From NCBI RefSeq assembly GCF_014656295.1, contig NZ_BNCD01000029.1:1-64000 (forward strand): DNA of 64,000 bases. The letters are read 5' to 3'. How positions within the stretch are numbered: position 1 is the stretch's first letter; every line of letters begins with the position of its first letter. Source of the DNA: Streptomyces sulfonofaciens (GTDB lineage Bacteria > Actinomycetota > Actinomycetes > Streptomycetales > Streptomycetaceae). Both the position numbers and the translations under genes were made by a program. Below the pieces are notes generated by a model. It did no database searches and was not told the origin of the DNA. It was given only the letters and a program-made list of their open reading frames with translations. Positions 1 through 8,217 of this stretch are shown piece after piece.

Positions 1-1
1 C

Positions 2-184
2 GGCGACGTGCTGATCATCGACAACTTCCGTACCACCCACGCACGGACGCCCTTCACCCCGCGGTGGGACGGCAGGGGACGGGCCCACACGGGGACAGCG
101 CACCGGGCTGCACCGGTCCGCGGCACGTACGGGGCACCGGCATGCACCACCCGCCCGGACGCGCACGGCCGGCCGGGGCCCTGA
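2..184 (+). CDS. C-terminal fragment of a TauD/TfdA-like Fe(II)/2-oxoglutarate oxygenase
   Basis: The reading frame is open from the first bases of the window and stops at 182-184. Its first residues read GDVLIIDNFRTTHARTPFTP. This matches the end of clavaminate-synthase or asparagine-oxygenase-like members of the TauD/TfdA family: the distal His of the iron-binding facial triad (in TTHAR), followed by the Arg that usually binds 2-oxoglutarate. After about 30 residues the sequence becomes Arg/Pro/Gly-rich and loses family resemblance, so the tail may be divergent or frame-shifted. Most of the gene lies upstream of the window, so substrate and start cannot be judged. Confidence 0.6.
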   Translation, partial: GDVLIIDNFRTTHARTPFTPRWDGRGRAHTGTAHRAAPVRGTYGAPACTTRPDAHGRPGP

Positions 185-357
185 CGGCACCCCTCGCGAG
201 CGGGCGGCAGCAACGGAGCCGCCCGCTCCGCCCTGCCGTCCGGGACCGGAGCGGTACTCGGGGCGCACGCCCCCCGCCGAGCTCACGGGCCCAACGACGG
301 CGGGGCCCTGCCGGTGGGCCCGACCCCGCCGCCGGTCTCGCACCACGGGCCCAATTA

Positions 358-380
358 CGTTACAGTCATTGAACGTAACG
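358..380. promoter_or_regulatory. Inverted repeat CGTTAC-N11-GTAACG, candidate operator
   Basis: A perfect 6-bp inverted repeat (358-363 and 375-380) lies about 54 bp before the start of the isochorismatase-like gene, in locally AT-rich DNA. The geometry suits a dimeric repressor such as a TetR-family protein. No regulator gene lies next to it, so the binding protein is unknown. Confidence 0.45.
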
Positions 381-433
381 GTGAGCCGGGCGGACGATCC
401 GGCCGCCGACGACTTCTACGCTGGAGGACGGTC

Positions 434-1063
434 ATGGCGAGTGGCTATGAACGCGGTCGGGTGGGCTTGCTTCTCATCGACCTCGTCAACGAGAACTTCT
501 CGAAGGACGGCAAGGCCTTTCCCCTCTACGCGCCGGAGTACGAACGGCTGGGCACGATCGACAACCTGAAGAAGCTCATCGCCGGGGTGCGACGGCACGA
601 GGGCATGCCCGTCTTCTACTCCACGACCGCCTTCACCGACGAGGACTACTCGTCGTGGAAGCACGTCTCCGGGATACACCGGCAGATGTTCGACAACCGG
701 CTGTTCGAGGCCGGCACCTGGCACACCGAGTTCCACGAGGACCTGGCTCCCCGGCCGGGCGACGTGGTCCTCGCGCCGCACAAGGGCCTCGACGTGTTCC
801 ACCACACCGACCTGGAGTTCCAGTTGCGGCAGCGCAGCGTCGAGTACCTCGCGATCGCCGGGGTCTCCGGGATCATGGCCGTGGAGTCGACGGCCCGCAC
901 CGCGATGGAGCGCGGCTACCACGTCACGGCGTTCACCGACGCGACCGCCGCCCCCGGCGGCCTGGTCACGTACCAGGCGATGATGCGCGGCCTGAACATG
1001 GTCTCCCACAGCGTGGTCGGCGTCGACGACTTCCTGGCCTCGCTCGACGAGCCGGCCGCGTGA
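434..1063 (+). CDS. Isochorismatase-fold hydrolase-like protein lacking the catalytic Cys
   Basis: A 209-residue protein of the cysteine-hydrolase/isochorismatase superfamily. The ATG at 434 follows a GGAGG site at 423-427 with a good spacer. An upstream in-frame start at 314 is disfavoured because it gives a low-complexity Arg-rich leader. The family Asp is visible in LLLIDLVNE (Asp16) and the Lys in APHKGLD (Lys117). The nucleophile position, normally Cys in a GVATNVCVESTAR-like loop, reads GVSGIMAVESTAR, with Ala149 in place of Cys. Members that lack the Cys, such as PhzD-type isochorismatases, use the Asp instead. The enzyme may therefore be a vinyl-ether hydrolase, or it may be inactive. 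Its stop overlaps a possible GTG start of the FUSC gene, which suggests co-transcription. Confidence 0.85.
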   Translation: MASGYERGRVGLLLIDLVNENFSKDGKAFPLYAPEYERLGTIDNLKKLIAGVRRHEGMPVFYSTTAFTDEDYSSWKHVSGIHRQMFDNRLFEAGTWHTEFHEDLAPRPGDVVLAPHKGLDVFHHTDLEFQLRQRSVEYLAIAGVSGIMAVESTARTAMERGYHVTAFTDATAAPGGLVTYQAMMRGLNMVSHSVVGVDDFLASLDEPAA

Positions 1064-1101
1064 CGTCTCCACCATCGGTTCGGTGCGGAGCGCAGCCGGT
1101 C

Positions 1102-3459
1102 ATGGAACGGGCGGTCACGGAGCGGGCGGTCATGCGGCGGGCGCGGAAGGGGTGGGCGGACGTCCGTGACCGGTTCGCGGCATCCGATCCCGGACTGATC
1201 CGGCTGCTGTCCGCACTCAGCACGCTCTGCGCGGTACTGCTGGCGCTCGGCGCCCTCGCATCGCTGCACGCCCCGGTGCCGATCCTGGTGTCGGGTGCCC
1301 TCACGGCGATGGTCAGCACGGTCGCGGTCACCGAACCCCGGCCGCGCGACCAGGCGCTGACCCTGGCGGCCGGGGTGCCGGTCGCACTGGCGACCATGGC
1401 GGTCGGCAGCGCGCTGGCGCCGTACCGGGCCGTGGCGGACGCGGTGTTCGTGCTGCTGATCTTCGCCGCCCTCCACATCAGGCGGCTGGGCCCGCGCGCG
1501 ACCGCGCTGGGCGTCTTCGTCTTCCAGCTCTACTTCGTGACCCAGTTCGTCGGCACCCGCGTGCAGCAACTGCCGCACCTGCTCCTGGCGGTACTGGTGG
1601 CCTTCGGCAGCTCGGCACTGGTCCGGTTCGCCGTCCTGCGCTCGTCGCCCGAGCGGACACTGGCGCGGCTTCGGCGTGCGTTCGGGCTGCGCCTGGTGCT
1701 GGTGCTCGACGCGCTGATCGAGGTGGCCGAGGGCGGACCGCGGGCGCCGCGGGCCGAGCGGGCGGTCGACGGTCTGCGCCGGTACGCGGCCCGCCTGCAC
1801 ACGGGTGCGTTGGTGATCCAGAACCGGCTGGCGACCGGCGCGCCCGACGAGCGCACCGCCACCGCGGTCCGGCGCGGCGTGGCGGAGGCGGAGACCGCCG
1901 TGGAGCGGCTGGCCGTCCTCGTGCTGCGGGTCCTGTGGCCAGGTGCCGACGACGACGCCCTGACCCGGCACCTGGCGAAGCCCCGCCCCGCCGACACCTT
2001 TGTCGACGCCCGCGACACGGCGACGCTGCCCGCGCTGGTCCATGAGCTGCGTGCGCTGCGCGCGGCGATCGGCCCGGGTCGGCCGCGGCCGGCGGGCTCC
2101 GATCCCGCCGAGGTGCGCGACCGGCTGCTCGGCTACCGCAACGACGAGCACCTGCCCGACGCCTCCGCGGCGATGCGGGACGCCTTCCGCTCCGCCGGGG
2201 ACTTCGCCCACGCCATGTTCGGCCCGCGCCCGGCCGCCGCCGAGAACACCGAGGCGGCCCAGGACGCCGAGTGGGCGGCACGCTCGCGCGCGGAGCCGGC
2301 GGCGGAGGACCGCGGTCCGGCGAAGGGCGTCGTACCGAAGGGGCAGGGCCCCCGCATCCGCCCCACCACCAGGACCGCGCTCCAGGTCGCGACCGGCTCG
2401 GCGCTGGCCGTCGTCGGCGGCGAACTGCTCTCGCCGCAGCGGTGGTACTGGGCGGTGTTCACGTGCTGGGTGGTGTTCATCAGCACCGCCTCCACCGGCG
2501 AGGTCCTCATCCGGGGGTACCGGAGGCTGGTCGGCACGGTGGCGGGCGTCGCCGCCGGGCTCGCCCTCGCCGCCCTGATCGGCGACCGCCCCTGGGCTGC
2601 CTTCGCCCTGGCGGGCCTCAGCGTGTTCGGGATGTACCACACGACCGCGGTGTCCTACACGCTGATGTCGTTCTTCGTCACCACGATGATCGGCATGCTG
2701 TACACGCTGCTCCACGCCCTCACCCCGGGCGTGCTGGTGGTGCGGATCGAGGAGACGGCGCTGGGCACCGCGTGCGGGCTGACCGCCGCCGTGCTCGTGC
2801 TGCCGGTGCGGACCCGGGACCGCACGGACCAGTTGCTGCGCGACGTGCTGGAGCGACTGCGCGCGGTGCTCTCCCGGTCGCTGGCCGAGCTGGGCGGCGC
2901 GGGCGGCGGGGACCTGCTCGTTCCCGCCCGCGCGCTGGACTCGGCCCTGGACGGCCTGCGCCTGTCGGTGCAGCCCCTGACCAGCCCGGTCAGCCCGCTG
3001 CGGTCCCGGCGGCGCACCGCGCTCCGCGTGCTGGGGCTGTTGGAGACGGCGGCCTTCCACGCCCGCGGTCTGGCCGCCGCCGCCGATCTGGTGCCGGCCG
3101 GCACCCGTATGGGCGCCGATCCGCGCCTCGTGGCCGAGGCGGGCCGGATGGACCGCAACCTCGCGACCCTGATCGGCCGGGTGGCCGCCCGCGGCGAGCC
3201 GGGCGGAGGCGGCACCGCGTTCGAGCCCGGCGCCGTCCCCGTCCGGCTCGCCGCGGGCGAGGGCGGGGCGCACGCCGAGGACGCCAACGCGACACGGCGG
3301 GTGCTGCGGCACCTGCAGCGCCTGGACCAGAGCCTTGAGGGCCTGGCCCGGACGCTCGACGTACCCGTCCGCGACGGCTTGGTTCGGCCACCGGCAGGTC
3401 TCACACCACCGGGACCGGCCGTCGCACAGGCCCCGCCCCCCGGGCAGAGATTCGCGTAA
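1102..3459 (+). CDS. FUSC family membrane protein (aromatic acid exporter-like)
   Basis: About 785 residues. Two hydrophobic blocks (roughly residues 30-165 and 420-570) are separated by a long helical cytoplasmic region, which is the duplicated layout of fusaric-acid-resistance/YccS-type FUSC proteins. These are thought to export aromatic acids. The second block contains the WYWAVFTCWVVF-type segment typical of the family. The start is uncertain: ATG 1102 has GGAG 11 nt upstream, ATG 1132 has GGAG 9 nt upstream, and GTG 1060 would overlap the preceding stop in a GTGA arrangement. The Pro-rich tail is probably disordered. Pairing with an isochorismatase-like gene is consistent with handling a small carboxylic aromatic compound, which is an inference from context. 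Confidence 0.85.
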   Translation: MERAVTERAVMRRARKGWADVRDRFAASDPGLIRLLSALSTLCAVLLALGALASLHAPVPILVSGALTAMVSTVAVTEPRPRDQALTLAAGVPVALATMAVGSALAPYRAVADAVFVLLIFAALHIRRLGPRATALGVFVFQLYFVTQFVGTRVQQLPHLLLAVLVAFGSSALVRFAVLRSSPERTLARLRRAFGLRLVLVLDALIEVAEGGPRAPRAERAVDGLRRYAARLHTGALVIQNRLATGAPDERTATAVRRGVAEAETAVERLAVLVLRVLWPGADDDALTRHLAKPRPADTFVDARDTATLPALVHELRALRAAIGPGRPRPAGSDPAEVRDRLLGYRNDEHLPDASAAMRDAFRSAGDFAHAMFGPRPAAAENTEAAQDAEWAARSRAEPAAEDRGPAKGVVPKGQGPRIRPTTRTALQVATGSALAVVGGELLSPQRWYWAVFTCWVVFISTASTGEVLIRGYRRLVGTVAGVAAGLALAALIGDRPWAAFALAGLSVFGMYHTTAVSYTLMSFFVTTMIGMLYTLLHALTPGVLVVRIEETALGTACGLTAAVLVLPVRTRDRTDQLLRDVLERLRAVLSRSLAELGGAGGGDLLVPARALDSALDGLRLSVQPLTSPVSPLRSRRRTALRVLGLLETAAFHARGLAAAADLVPAGTRMGADPRLVAEAGRMDRNLATLIGRVAARGEPGGGGTAFEPGAVPVRLAAGEGGAHAEDANATRRVLRHLQRLDQSLEGLARTLDVPVRDGLVRPPAGLTPPGPAVAQAPPPGQRFA

Positions 3460-3472
3460 TTTGTCCGTTACG

Positions 3473-3483
3473 TACAATAGGGT
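3473..3483 (+). promoter_or_regulatory. TACAATAGGGT promoter-like element before the first PP2C gene
   Basis: An 11-bp element with a -10-like TACAAT lies 34 bp before the PP2C start in AT-rich sequence. An almost identical element, TACCATAGGGT, lies at 37356-37366 before the second PP2C gene. The GGGT part recalls SigB-type -10 boxes, but no convincing -35 is shared. Confidence 0.45.
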
Positions 3484-3516
3484 CGTTATGCCAGGTGTCC
3501 CCAGCGGGAGCAGGTG

Positions 3517-5937
3517 ATGGACGCAGTCGCCGGGCCGCCGGACGGCCAGGACATGCCCATGCCCGCGCCGGCGACGGTCGTCGTCGACCGGGCGGGGGCG
3601 GTCGCGGGCTGGTCGCACGAGGCCGCACGGCTGCTGGCGCGGCCGGCCGACGCCGTCACGGGCCGCCCGCTCACCGAGCTGCTGTCGGCGGGAGCGACGT
3701 GGGGGCCCGGGGAGAGCGCACGGACGCCCCGGCCGGGCCCCGGCAGGACCCGGCTCAGGCACGCGCACGGAAACGGCGTGGACGTGGCCTTCTGGGCAAC
3801 GGCACTGGCAGGCGAGGCGGGCGCCCTGCTGATCAACTTCGTACCGGCCGACACGGCCGCCGGATGGGGGCAGGGCACCGCGCTGCTGCGTTCCCTGATG
3901 GACCAGAAGGAGATCGGGATAGCCCTGCGCGACACGGACCTCAGACTGGAGCGCACCAACATCACCTCCGGGATGTTCGGCGCCCCGGCCATGGAGCCCG
4001 GCGACCGGTTCACCCCCGTGGTGTGGGGCAGCGACGCGGCCGTGGCCGAGTCGATCCTCACACGGGTGGTGGAGACCGGTGTGCCGGTGGTCTCCTGGCA
4101 GCACAAGTGGCGGTCCGGGCAGCGGCCGCCGCAGGACAGGACGGTCTCGGTGTCCGCCTTCCGCCTCCAGGACGCCCGGAGCGAGCCGTCCGGCGTCGCC
4201 GTGGTCGTGGAGGACGTCACCGAGCCGGAGCGCATCCGCCGGCAGCGGGAGCTGCTGCACAGCGCCGCAACGCGGATCGGCTTCTCACTGGACGCCCGGA
4301 ACATCGCCCAGGCGCTGGCCGACGTGATCAGCGACATCACCGATTTCGTGGCCGTCGACCTCACCCGGGCGGTGCTCACCGGCGTCGAGCCGGCGCCGGC
4401 CGTCCGCGGCCGGAACCGCCTGGTCCGCGCCGCCGCCGCGGCCACCGACGGGTGGCCCGAACGCATGCTCGACATCGGGGAGGAGCAGCCGCCGCTGCCG
4501 GACACCGCCCAGGTCAGGAAGATCCTCCGGGGCCATCCCGTCGTCCTCGACCGGCAGGCCGTCAGCCGGACCCTGGAAGAGGACGAGCACCTGGTCGCCC
4601 TGCTGGTGCCGGACGGGGCGCACTCGTTGATGGTGGCACCGCTCTTCGCCCACGGCATACTGCTCGGCGCCGTCTCCGCGTGGCGGACCGAGCACTCCCC
4701 CGCCTTCCAGTCCGACGAGGTGCAGCTCCTCAAGGAGATCAGCTCTCGTGCGGCACTCGGCATCGACAACGCCCGCCGGTACGCGTACCAGCACCGGGCC
4801 GTGGCGGAGCTCCAGGCACGGCTGCTGCCGCGCGCGGTGACGGACCTGACGGCCGCACACACCGTGGGGGCCTACGCGTCGGCCGGTGGCGGGGCCGGTG
4901 TCGGCGGGGACTGGTTCGACGTCATCGCGCTGCCCTCATTGCGGGTGGCCTTCGTCGTCGGCGACGTCGTCGGCCACGGCCTGCCGGCCGCCGCCGGCAT
5001 GGGCCGGCTGCGCACCGCGGTGCAGAACTTCGCCACCCTGGAACTGGAGCCGACCGAGGTCCTCGCCCACATGGAGGACCTGATGCAGCGGCTGGCCGCC
5101 GAGATACCCGTCAGCCTCAGCGACACCACCCTCGCCACCTGCTTGTTCGCCGTCTACGACCCGACCACGCGGCAGTGCACGTTCGCCAGCGCGGGACAGC
5201 CGCCGCCCGTGGTGGTCCGGCCCGACGGCGGTACCGAGCAGGTCGACGTCCCCCAGGGGCCGCCGCTCGGCGTTGGCGGGGTGCCGTACGAGTCGAGCAC
5301 CATCACCCTGGAGCCCGGCAGCGTCCTGGCGCTCTTCACGGACGGTCTGCCGGCGCTCCGACCCCACGCGCACGGCGACGGCGTGGGCCGGGTGGAACAG
5401 GAGCTGGGGGAGCTGTGCCGAGGACGGCACACGCTGGAGGAGACCGGCGAGGCGTTGCTGGCCGCGGCGGACCGCACCGAGCCCCGCGACGACGCCGCAG
5501 TGCTGCTGGCCAGGACCCATGCCGTCGATCCCGACGCCGTGGCCGCCTGGGAGTTCCCCGCGGAGGCCGGCTCGGCGGCCGAGGCGAGGGCGGCGGCTAC
5601 CCGCCAGCTCGACGCATGGGGCCTCGCGGACCTCTCGTTCACCACCGAGTTGGTCGTCAGCGAGCTGGTCACCAACGCCGTCCGGTACGCCTGGGGCCCG
5701 ATCCGGGTACGGCTCATCCGCGACGAGGTGCTGATCTGCGAGGTGAGCGATCACAGCAACACGCAGCCGCGTCTGATGCGGGCCGGGGGCACCGACGAGG
5801 GCGGGCGCGGGTTGTTCATCGTCGCCCAGTGCACCACCCGATGGGGCTGCCGGTACGGCCGCCGGGGCAAGACCATCTGGACCGAACAGCCCCTCGACGC
5901 GGTCGGGAGCCCCCTCGTCGCCCCCGAGGGCGGCTGA
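3517..5937 (+). CDS. PP2C/SpoIIE phosphatase with PAS, GAF and HATPase domains
   Basis: About 806 residues. Domain order: two PAS-like sensor segments (about 15-240), GAF (about 255-415), SpoIIE/RsbU PP2C phosphatase (about 440-660, with GDWFDVI and VVGDVVGHG carrying the metal-binding Asp residues), and a C-terminal HATPase anti-sigma-like domain (about 705-806, with ELVTNAVRYA as N-box and DEGGRGL as the G-box region). ATG 3517 is preferred because GGGAG at 3506-3510 is 6 nt away; GTG 3514 is also possible. Proteins of this build integrate a signal and act in partner-switching control of alternative sigma factors, both dephosphorylating an anti-anti-sigma factor and carrying a kinase/anti-sigma module. 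A paralogue lies at 37482-40388. Confidence 0.92.
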   Translation: MDAVAGPPDGQDMPMPAPATVVVDRAGAVAGWSHEAARLLARPADAVTGRPLTELLSAGATWGPGESARTPRPGPGRTRLRHAHGNGVDVAFWATALAGEAGALLINFVPADTAAGWGQGTALLRSLMDQKEIGIALRDTDLRLERTNITSGMFGAPAMEPGDRFTPVVWGSDAAVAESILTRVVETGVPVVSWQHKWRSGQRPPQDRTVSVSAFRLQDARSEPSGVAVVVEDVTEPERIRRQRELLHSAATRIGFSLDARNIAQALADVISDITDFVAVDLTRAVLTGVEPAPAVRGRNRLVRAAAAATDGWPERMLDIGEEQPPLPDTAQVRKILRGHPVVLDRQAVSRTLEEDEHLVALLVPDGAHSLMVAPLFAHGILLGAVSAWRTEHSPAFQSDEVQLLKEISSRAALGIDNARRYAYQHRAVAELQARLLPRAVTDLTAAHTVGAYASAGGGAGVGGDWFDVIALPSLRVAFVVGDVVGHGLPAAAGMGRLRTAVQNFATLELEPTEVLAHMEDLMQRLAAEIPVSLSDTTLATCLFAVYDPTTRQCTFASAGQPPPVVVRPDGGTEQVDVPQGPPLGVGGVPYESSTITLEPGSVLALFTDGLPALRPHAHGDGVGRVEQELGELCRGRHTLEETGEALLAAADRTEPRDDAAVLLARTHAVDPDAVAAWEFPAEAGSAAEARAAATRQLDAWGLADLSFTTELVVSELVTNAVRYAWGPIRVRLIRDEVLICEVSDHSNTQPRLMRAGGTDEGGRGLFIVAQCTTRWGCRYGRRGKTIWTEQPLDAVGSPLVAPEGG

Positions 5938-5994
5938 GTCCGGACGAGTCGCACGGCCGCGAGCGCCCGGGACCTCCCGTGTTCCCGGCCCCCC

Positions 5995-6013
5995 GCCCGC
6001 GGCACCCGCGGGC
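5995..6013. terminator. Hairpin between convergent genes
   Basis: An 8-bp perfect GC stem (5995-6002 pairs with 6006-6013) with a 3-nt loop lies between the stops of the PP2C gene and the convergent SDR gene. There is no T-run, as is usual in Streptomyces. It probably serves both directions. Confidence 0.5.
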
Positions 6014-6044
6014 GAGGGGTGCCGCGGCGCCGGGGCCGGCCCCG

Positions 6045-6800
6045 TCAGGCGTCGGCCACGTCCCAGATCCGTCCGGTGTCGGCCAGGCCGATGCGTGACA
6101 CCAGGGACCTGGCCGAGGTCTCGGGGGTGATGAGGGCCTCGTCGGCGTGCGAGCGCAGGAAGTGCGCGTACGTGGCGGCGTCGAGGCGGCCCTCGCCCTG
6201 CTCGCGGATCCAGTCCTGCATGGCCGTGTCCACCGCACCCGGCCGGTACACGTTGGCGGTGACGCCCTTGCCCTCCAGCTCGGCGGCGAGGTTGAGGGTG
6301 TGCGCCTCCAGCGCGGCCTTGGTCGCGGCGTACGCGTTTCCGCCCACCATGAAACCCGGCATGGCGACGATGCCGCTGGAGACGTTCACCACGCGCCCCC
6401 AGCCCCGCTCGACCATCTGCGGCACCAGGGCCATGGCCAGCGCCACCGGCGCGAACACATTGACGTCGAACGCCGCGGCCCAGGTCGCCACGGACATCTC
6501 CGTACTGGGGCCGATCGGCTGGACCACGGCCGCGTTGTTGACGAGCACCTCGACCGCACCCAGCTCGCGGCAGGCGCGCTCGGCGACCTCCGCCGCCGCA
6601 CCCGGGGCTCCCAGGTCGGCGGGCAGCGCCACCGCCTTGCCGCCCTGCTCCCGCACCAGCCGAACCGTCTCGGCCAGCTCGCTCCCGGTGCGTGCGACCA
6701 GCGCGGACGTCACCCCTTCGGCCGCGAGCCGGACCGCGATGGCCCTCCCGATACCGCGACCAGCGCCGGTCACCAGGGCCGTCCTGCCACTCAAGGACAT
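6045..6800 (-). CDS. SDR family NAD(P)-dependent oxidoreductase
   Basis: A 251-residue classical short-chain dehydrogenase/reductase. The N-terminus has the cofactor motif TGAGRGIG, followed by LVNNAA in the middle and the catalytic Ser in NVSSG with YAATK further on. The C-terminus ends soon after the PGAV loop. The ATG at 6800 has a GGGAG ribosome site. The Arg soon after the glycine motif does not by itself settle NADP or NAD preference. No neighbour defines the substrate; the gene appears monocistronic and converges with the PP2C gene. Confidence 0.9.
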   Translation of the reverse strand: MSLSGRTALVTGAGRGIGRAIAVRLAAEGVTSALVARTGSELAETVRLVREQGGKAVALPADLGAPGAAAEVAERACRELGAVEVLVNNAAVVQPIGPSTEMSVATWAAAFDVNVFAPVALAMALVPQMVERGWGRVVNVSSGIVAMPGFMVGGNAYAATKAALEAHTLNLAAELEGKGVTANVYRPGAVDTAMQDWIREQGEGRLDAATYAHFLRSHADEALITPETSARSLVSRIGLADTGRIWDVADA

Positions 6801-7043
6801 CAGGTGCTCCCTCTCGTTCCACCGCCCCGCACACGGGGCGGACCCACCACCCATCAGCGTCCCGTGCCAGGGCCCTCTTACCGGCCGCACCCGACCGTAC
6901 CCGTGCGGCGCGCGCCGTCGGCCCGGTCGCGGGACGTCCGCAGCCGAGGCCGGCGGCGCGGCGGCGGCCGTCGGCGCCGTACCGGTCCGAGGCCGCGGCA
7001 CCCGCACGGCTCCGTCCGGCGGGTGCCTGCCGGTTGCCTTGTG

Positions 7044-7739
7044 TCAGGTACGGGCTTCGGCCACGGGCGCGGCCGGTGGTGGGGCGGAGTCCGCCGCCGG
7101 CTGCCCGGGCCGGCGTTCGTCGGGGTGCGTCCACACGAAGGCCGCTCCCGCCAAGGCTCCGCCCAGGAGTTCGGCAGGCAGGTGGACCAAGACCGCGGAC
7201 CACGAGAACAGGCCCATCAGCGCGCCCCCCACGGACACCGCGGGGTTGAACGCGCCCCCGGAGAGCCCGCCGACGGCCACCGCACCCGCCATGACGGTGA
7301 AGCCGATGGCCAGGCCGTAGAAGGAGTTCCCCGGATGGCTCCTGCTGGTGGCCACGTTGACGACGACGTGGGCCAGGGCGAAGGTGAACAGCGCTTCCGC
7401 CAGCAGCGCCGCGCCGATGTGCCGGCCCGAGAACGACAGGGCCGTGACCGGGCCCGGATCGACCATCCATCGGGCGGCCGACGCACCACCCGCCGCCCCG
7501 AGCAGTTGCGCGACCACGTAGCCGGCCGCGTCCCTGGTGCCGATGCGGCCCCGGACCAGGACGGCCAGGGTGACGGCCGGGTTGTAGTGGGCCCCGGATA
7601 CGTGGCCGCCCGCGTACACCATCACCATGAGCATCCCGCCGATGGCCAGCGGTGCTAACTGAGCCTTGGTCAGGACCGCCGCACCCACGGTGCACACGAG
7701 GAAGAACGTGCCGATGAACTCCGTCAGATGTCTTCTCAA
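7044..7739 (-). CDS. MIP family aquaporin / glycerol facilitator
   Basis: A 231-residue channel with six hydrophobic segments and both NPA boxes: HYNPAVT in the first half and AFNPAVS in the second. It would move water or small neutral solutes across the membrane. The likely start is TTG at 7739 (giving MRRHLTEFIGTFFLV), preceded by GAAAGG about 9 nt away. The frame stays open much further upstream but encodes only low-complexity sequence, including the translated GTTGCC repeat, so longer starts are rejected. The tail is Pro/Ala-rich. The residue after the second NPA is Ser, and AqpZ-type versus GlpF-type selectivity cannot be fixed by eye. Confidence 0.88.
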   Translation of the reverse strand: MRRHLTEFIGTFFLVCTVGAAVLTKAQLAPLAIGGMLMVMVYAGGHVSGAHYNPAVTLAVLVRGRIGTRDAAGYVVAQLLGAAGGASAARWMVDPGPVTALSFSGRHIGAALLAEALFTFALAHVVVNVATSRSHPGNSFYGLAIGFTVMAGAVAVGGLSGGAFNPAVSVGGALMGLFSWSAVLVHLPAELLGGALAGAAFVWTHPDERRPGQPAADSAPPPAAPVAEART

Positions 7740-8217
7740 GATCGATGCCTTTCGCTGGGAGCGGGCCCCGCGGACGGGCGGCCCGGGACCGGTGCGAGGA
7801 CGGCGGCGGGAACACGGGACGGTGCAGCGGGAACACGGGGCGGCGGTGAGAAGGCGCCCTGTCGTGGCCTGGCCGCCCTGGCCGCCCTGGCGTTGCCGGC
7901 CCTCCTGTCCGTCGTTGCCCTTGCTGTTGCCGTTGCCGTTGCCGTTGCCGACCGCCCCGGCCGTCGTGCCGTTGCCGGCCGTCCTCACCTGCTCACCGCC
8001 GCGCACCTCAGGAAACAAGACCGCTCCGGCCGGTGGAAGCCGGTGCGGTCTTACGGATGTCTGACGGCACGGACGCGGGACCGGCGAGCGGCGGCGGTGC
8101 ACCGGCCCCGGCCGGGCGGTGCCGTCCACGATCTGTACGCCGCCTGCCAGTTGAGATATCTTCGCCACGGCCCTGGGAAGTGAATCGTTTCAGTCCACCG
8201 CGACAGAGTGAGGCGCC
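7740..8217. other. Noncoding interval between aquaporin and glycosidase, with a GTTGCC tandem repeat
   Basis: This 478-bp divergent interval contains four perfect GTTGCC units (7926-7949) flanked by degenerate copies, and the operator-like palindrome at 8181-8192. Frames through it are Arg/Pro/Gly-rich, with no supported start or family resemblance. It should hold the promoters of both flanking genes. Confidence 0.5.
8181..8192. promoter_or_regulatory. LacI-type operator-like palindrome TGAATCGTTTCA
   Basis: The 12-bp element fits the TGAAxCGxTTCA layout of LacI/GalR-family operators with a central CG. It lies 25 bp before the ATG of the rhamnosidase-like gene, where a bound repressor would block transcription. 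No lacI-family gene is in the window. Confidence 0.5.

Noticed and set aside
916..4260. Very long open minus-strand frame of over 1100 codons across the FUSC and PP2C genes
   Set aside because: Composition is Arg/Gly/Pro-rich with no family motifs and it is antisense to two well-supported genes. It is a high-GC shadow. Similar shadows at 8008-11325 and 37086-40403 were rejected for the same reason.
7740..8168. N-terminal extension of the aquaporin through the GTTGCC repeat
   Set aside because: The frame is open, but the extension is Asn/Gly repeats and low complexity. The TTG at 7739 has a ribosome site and begins the family homology.
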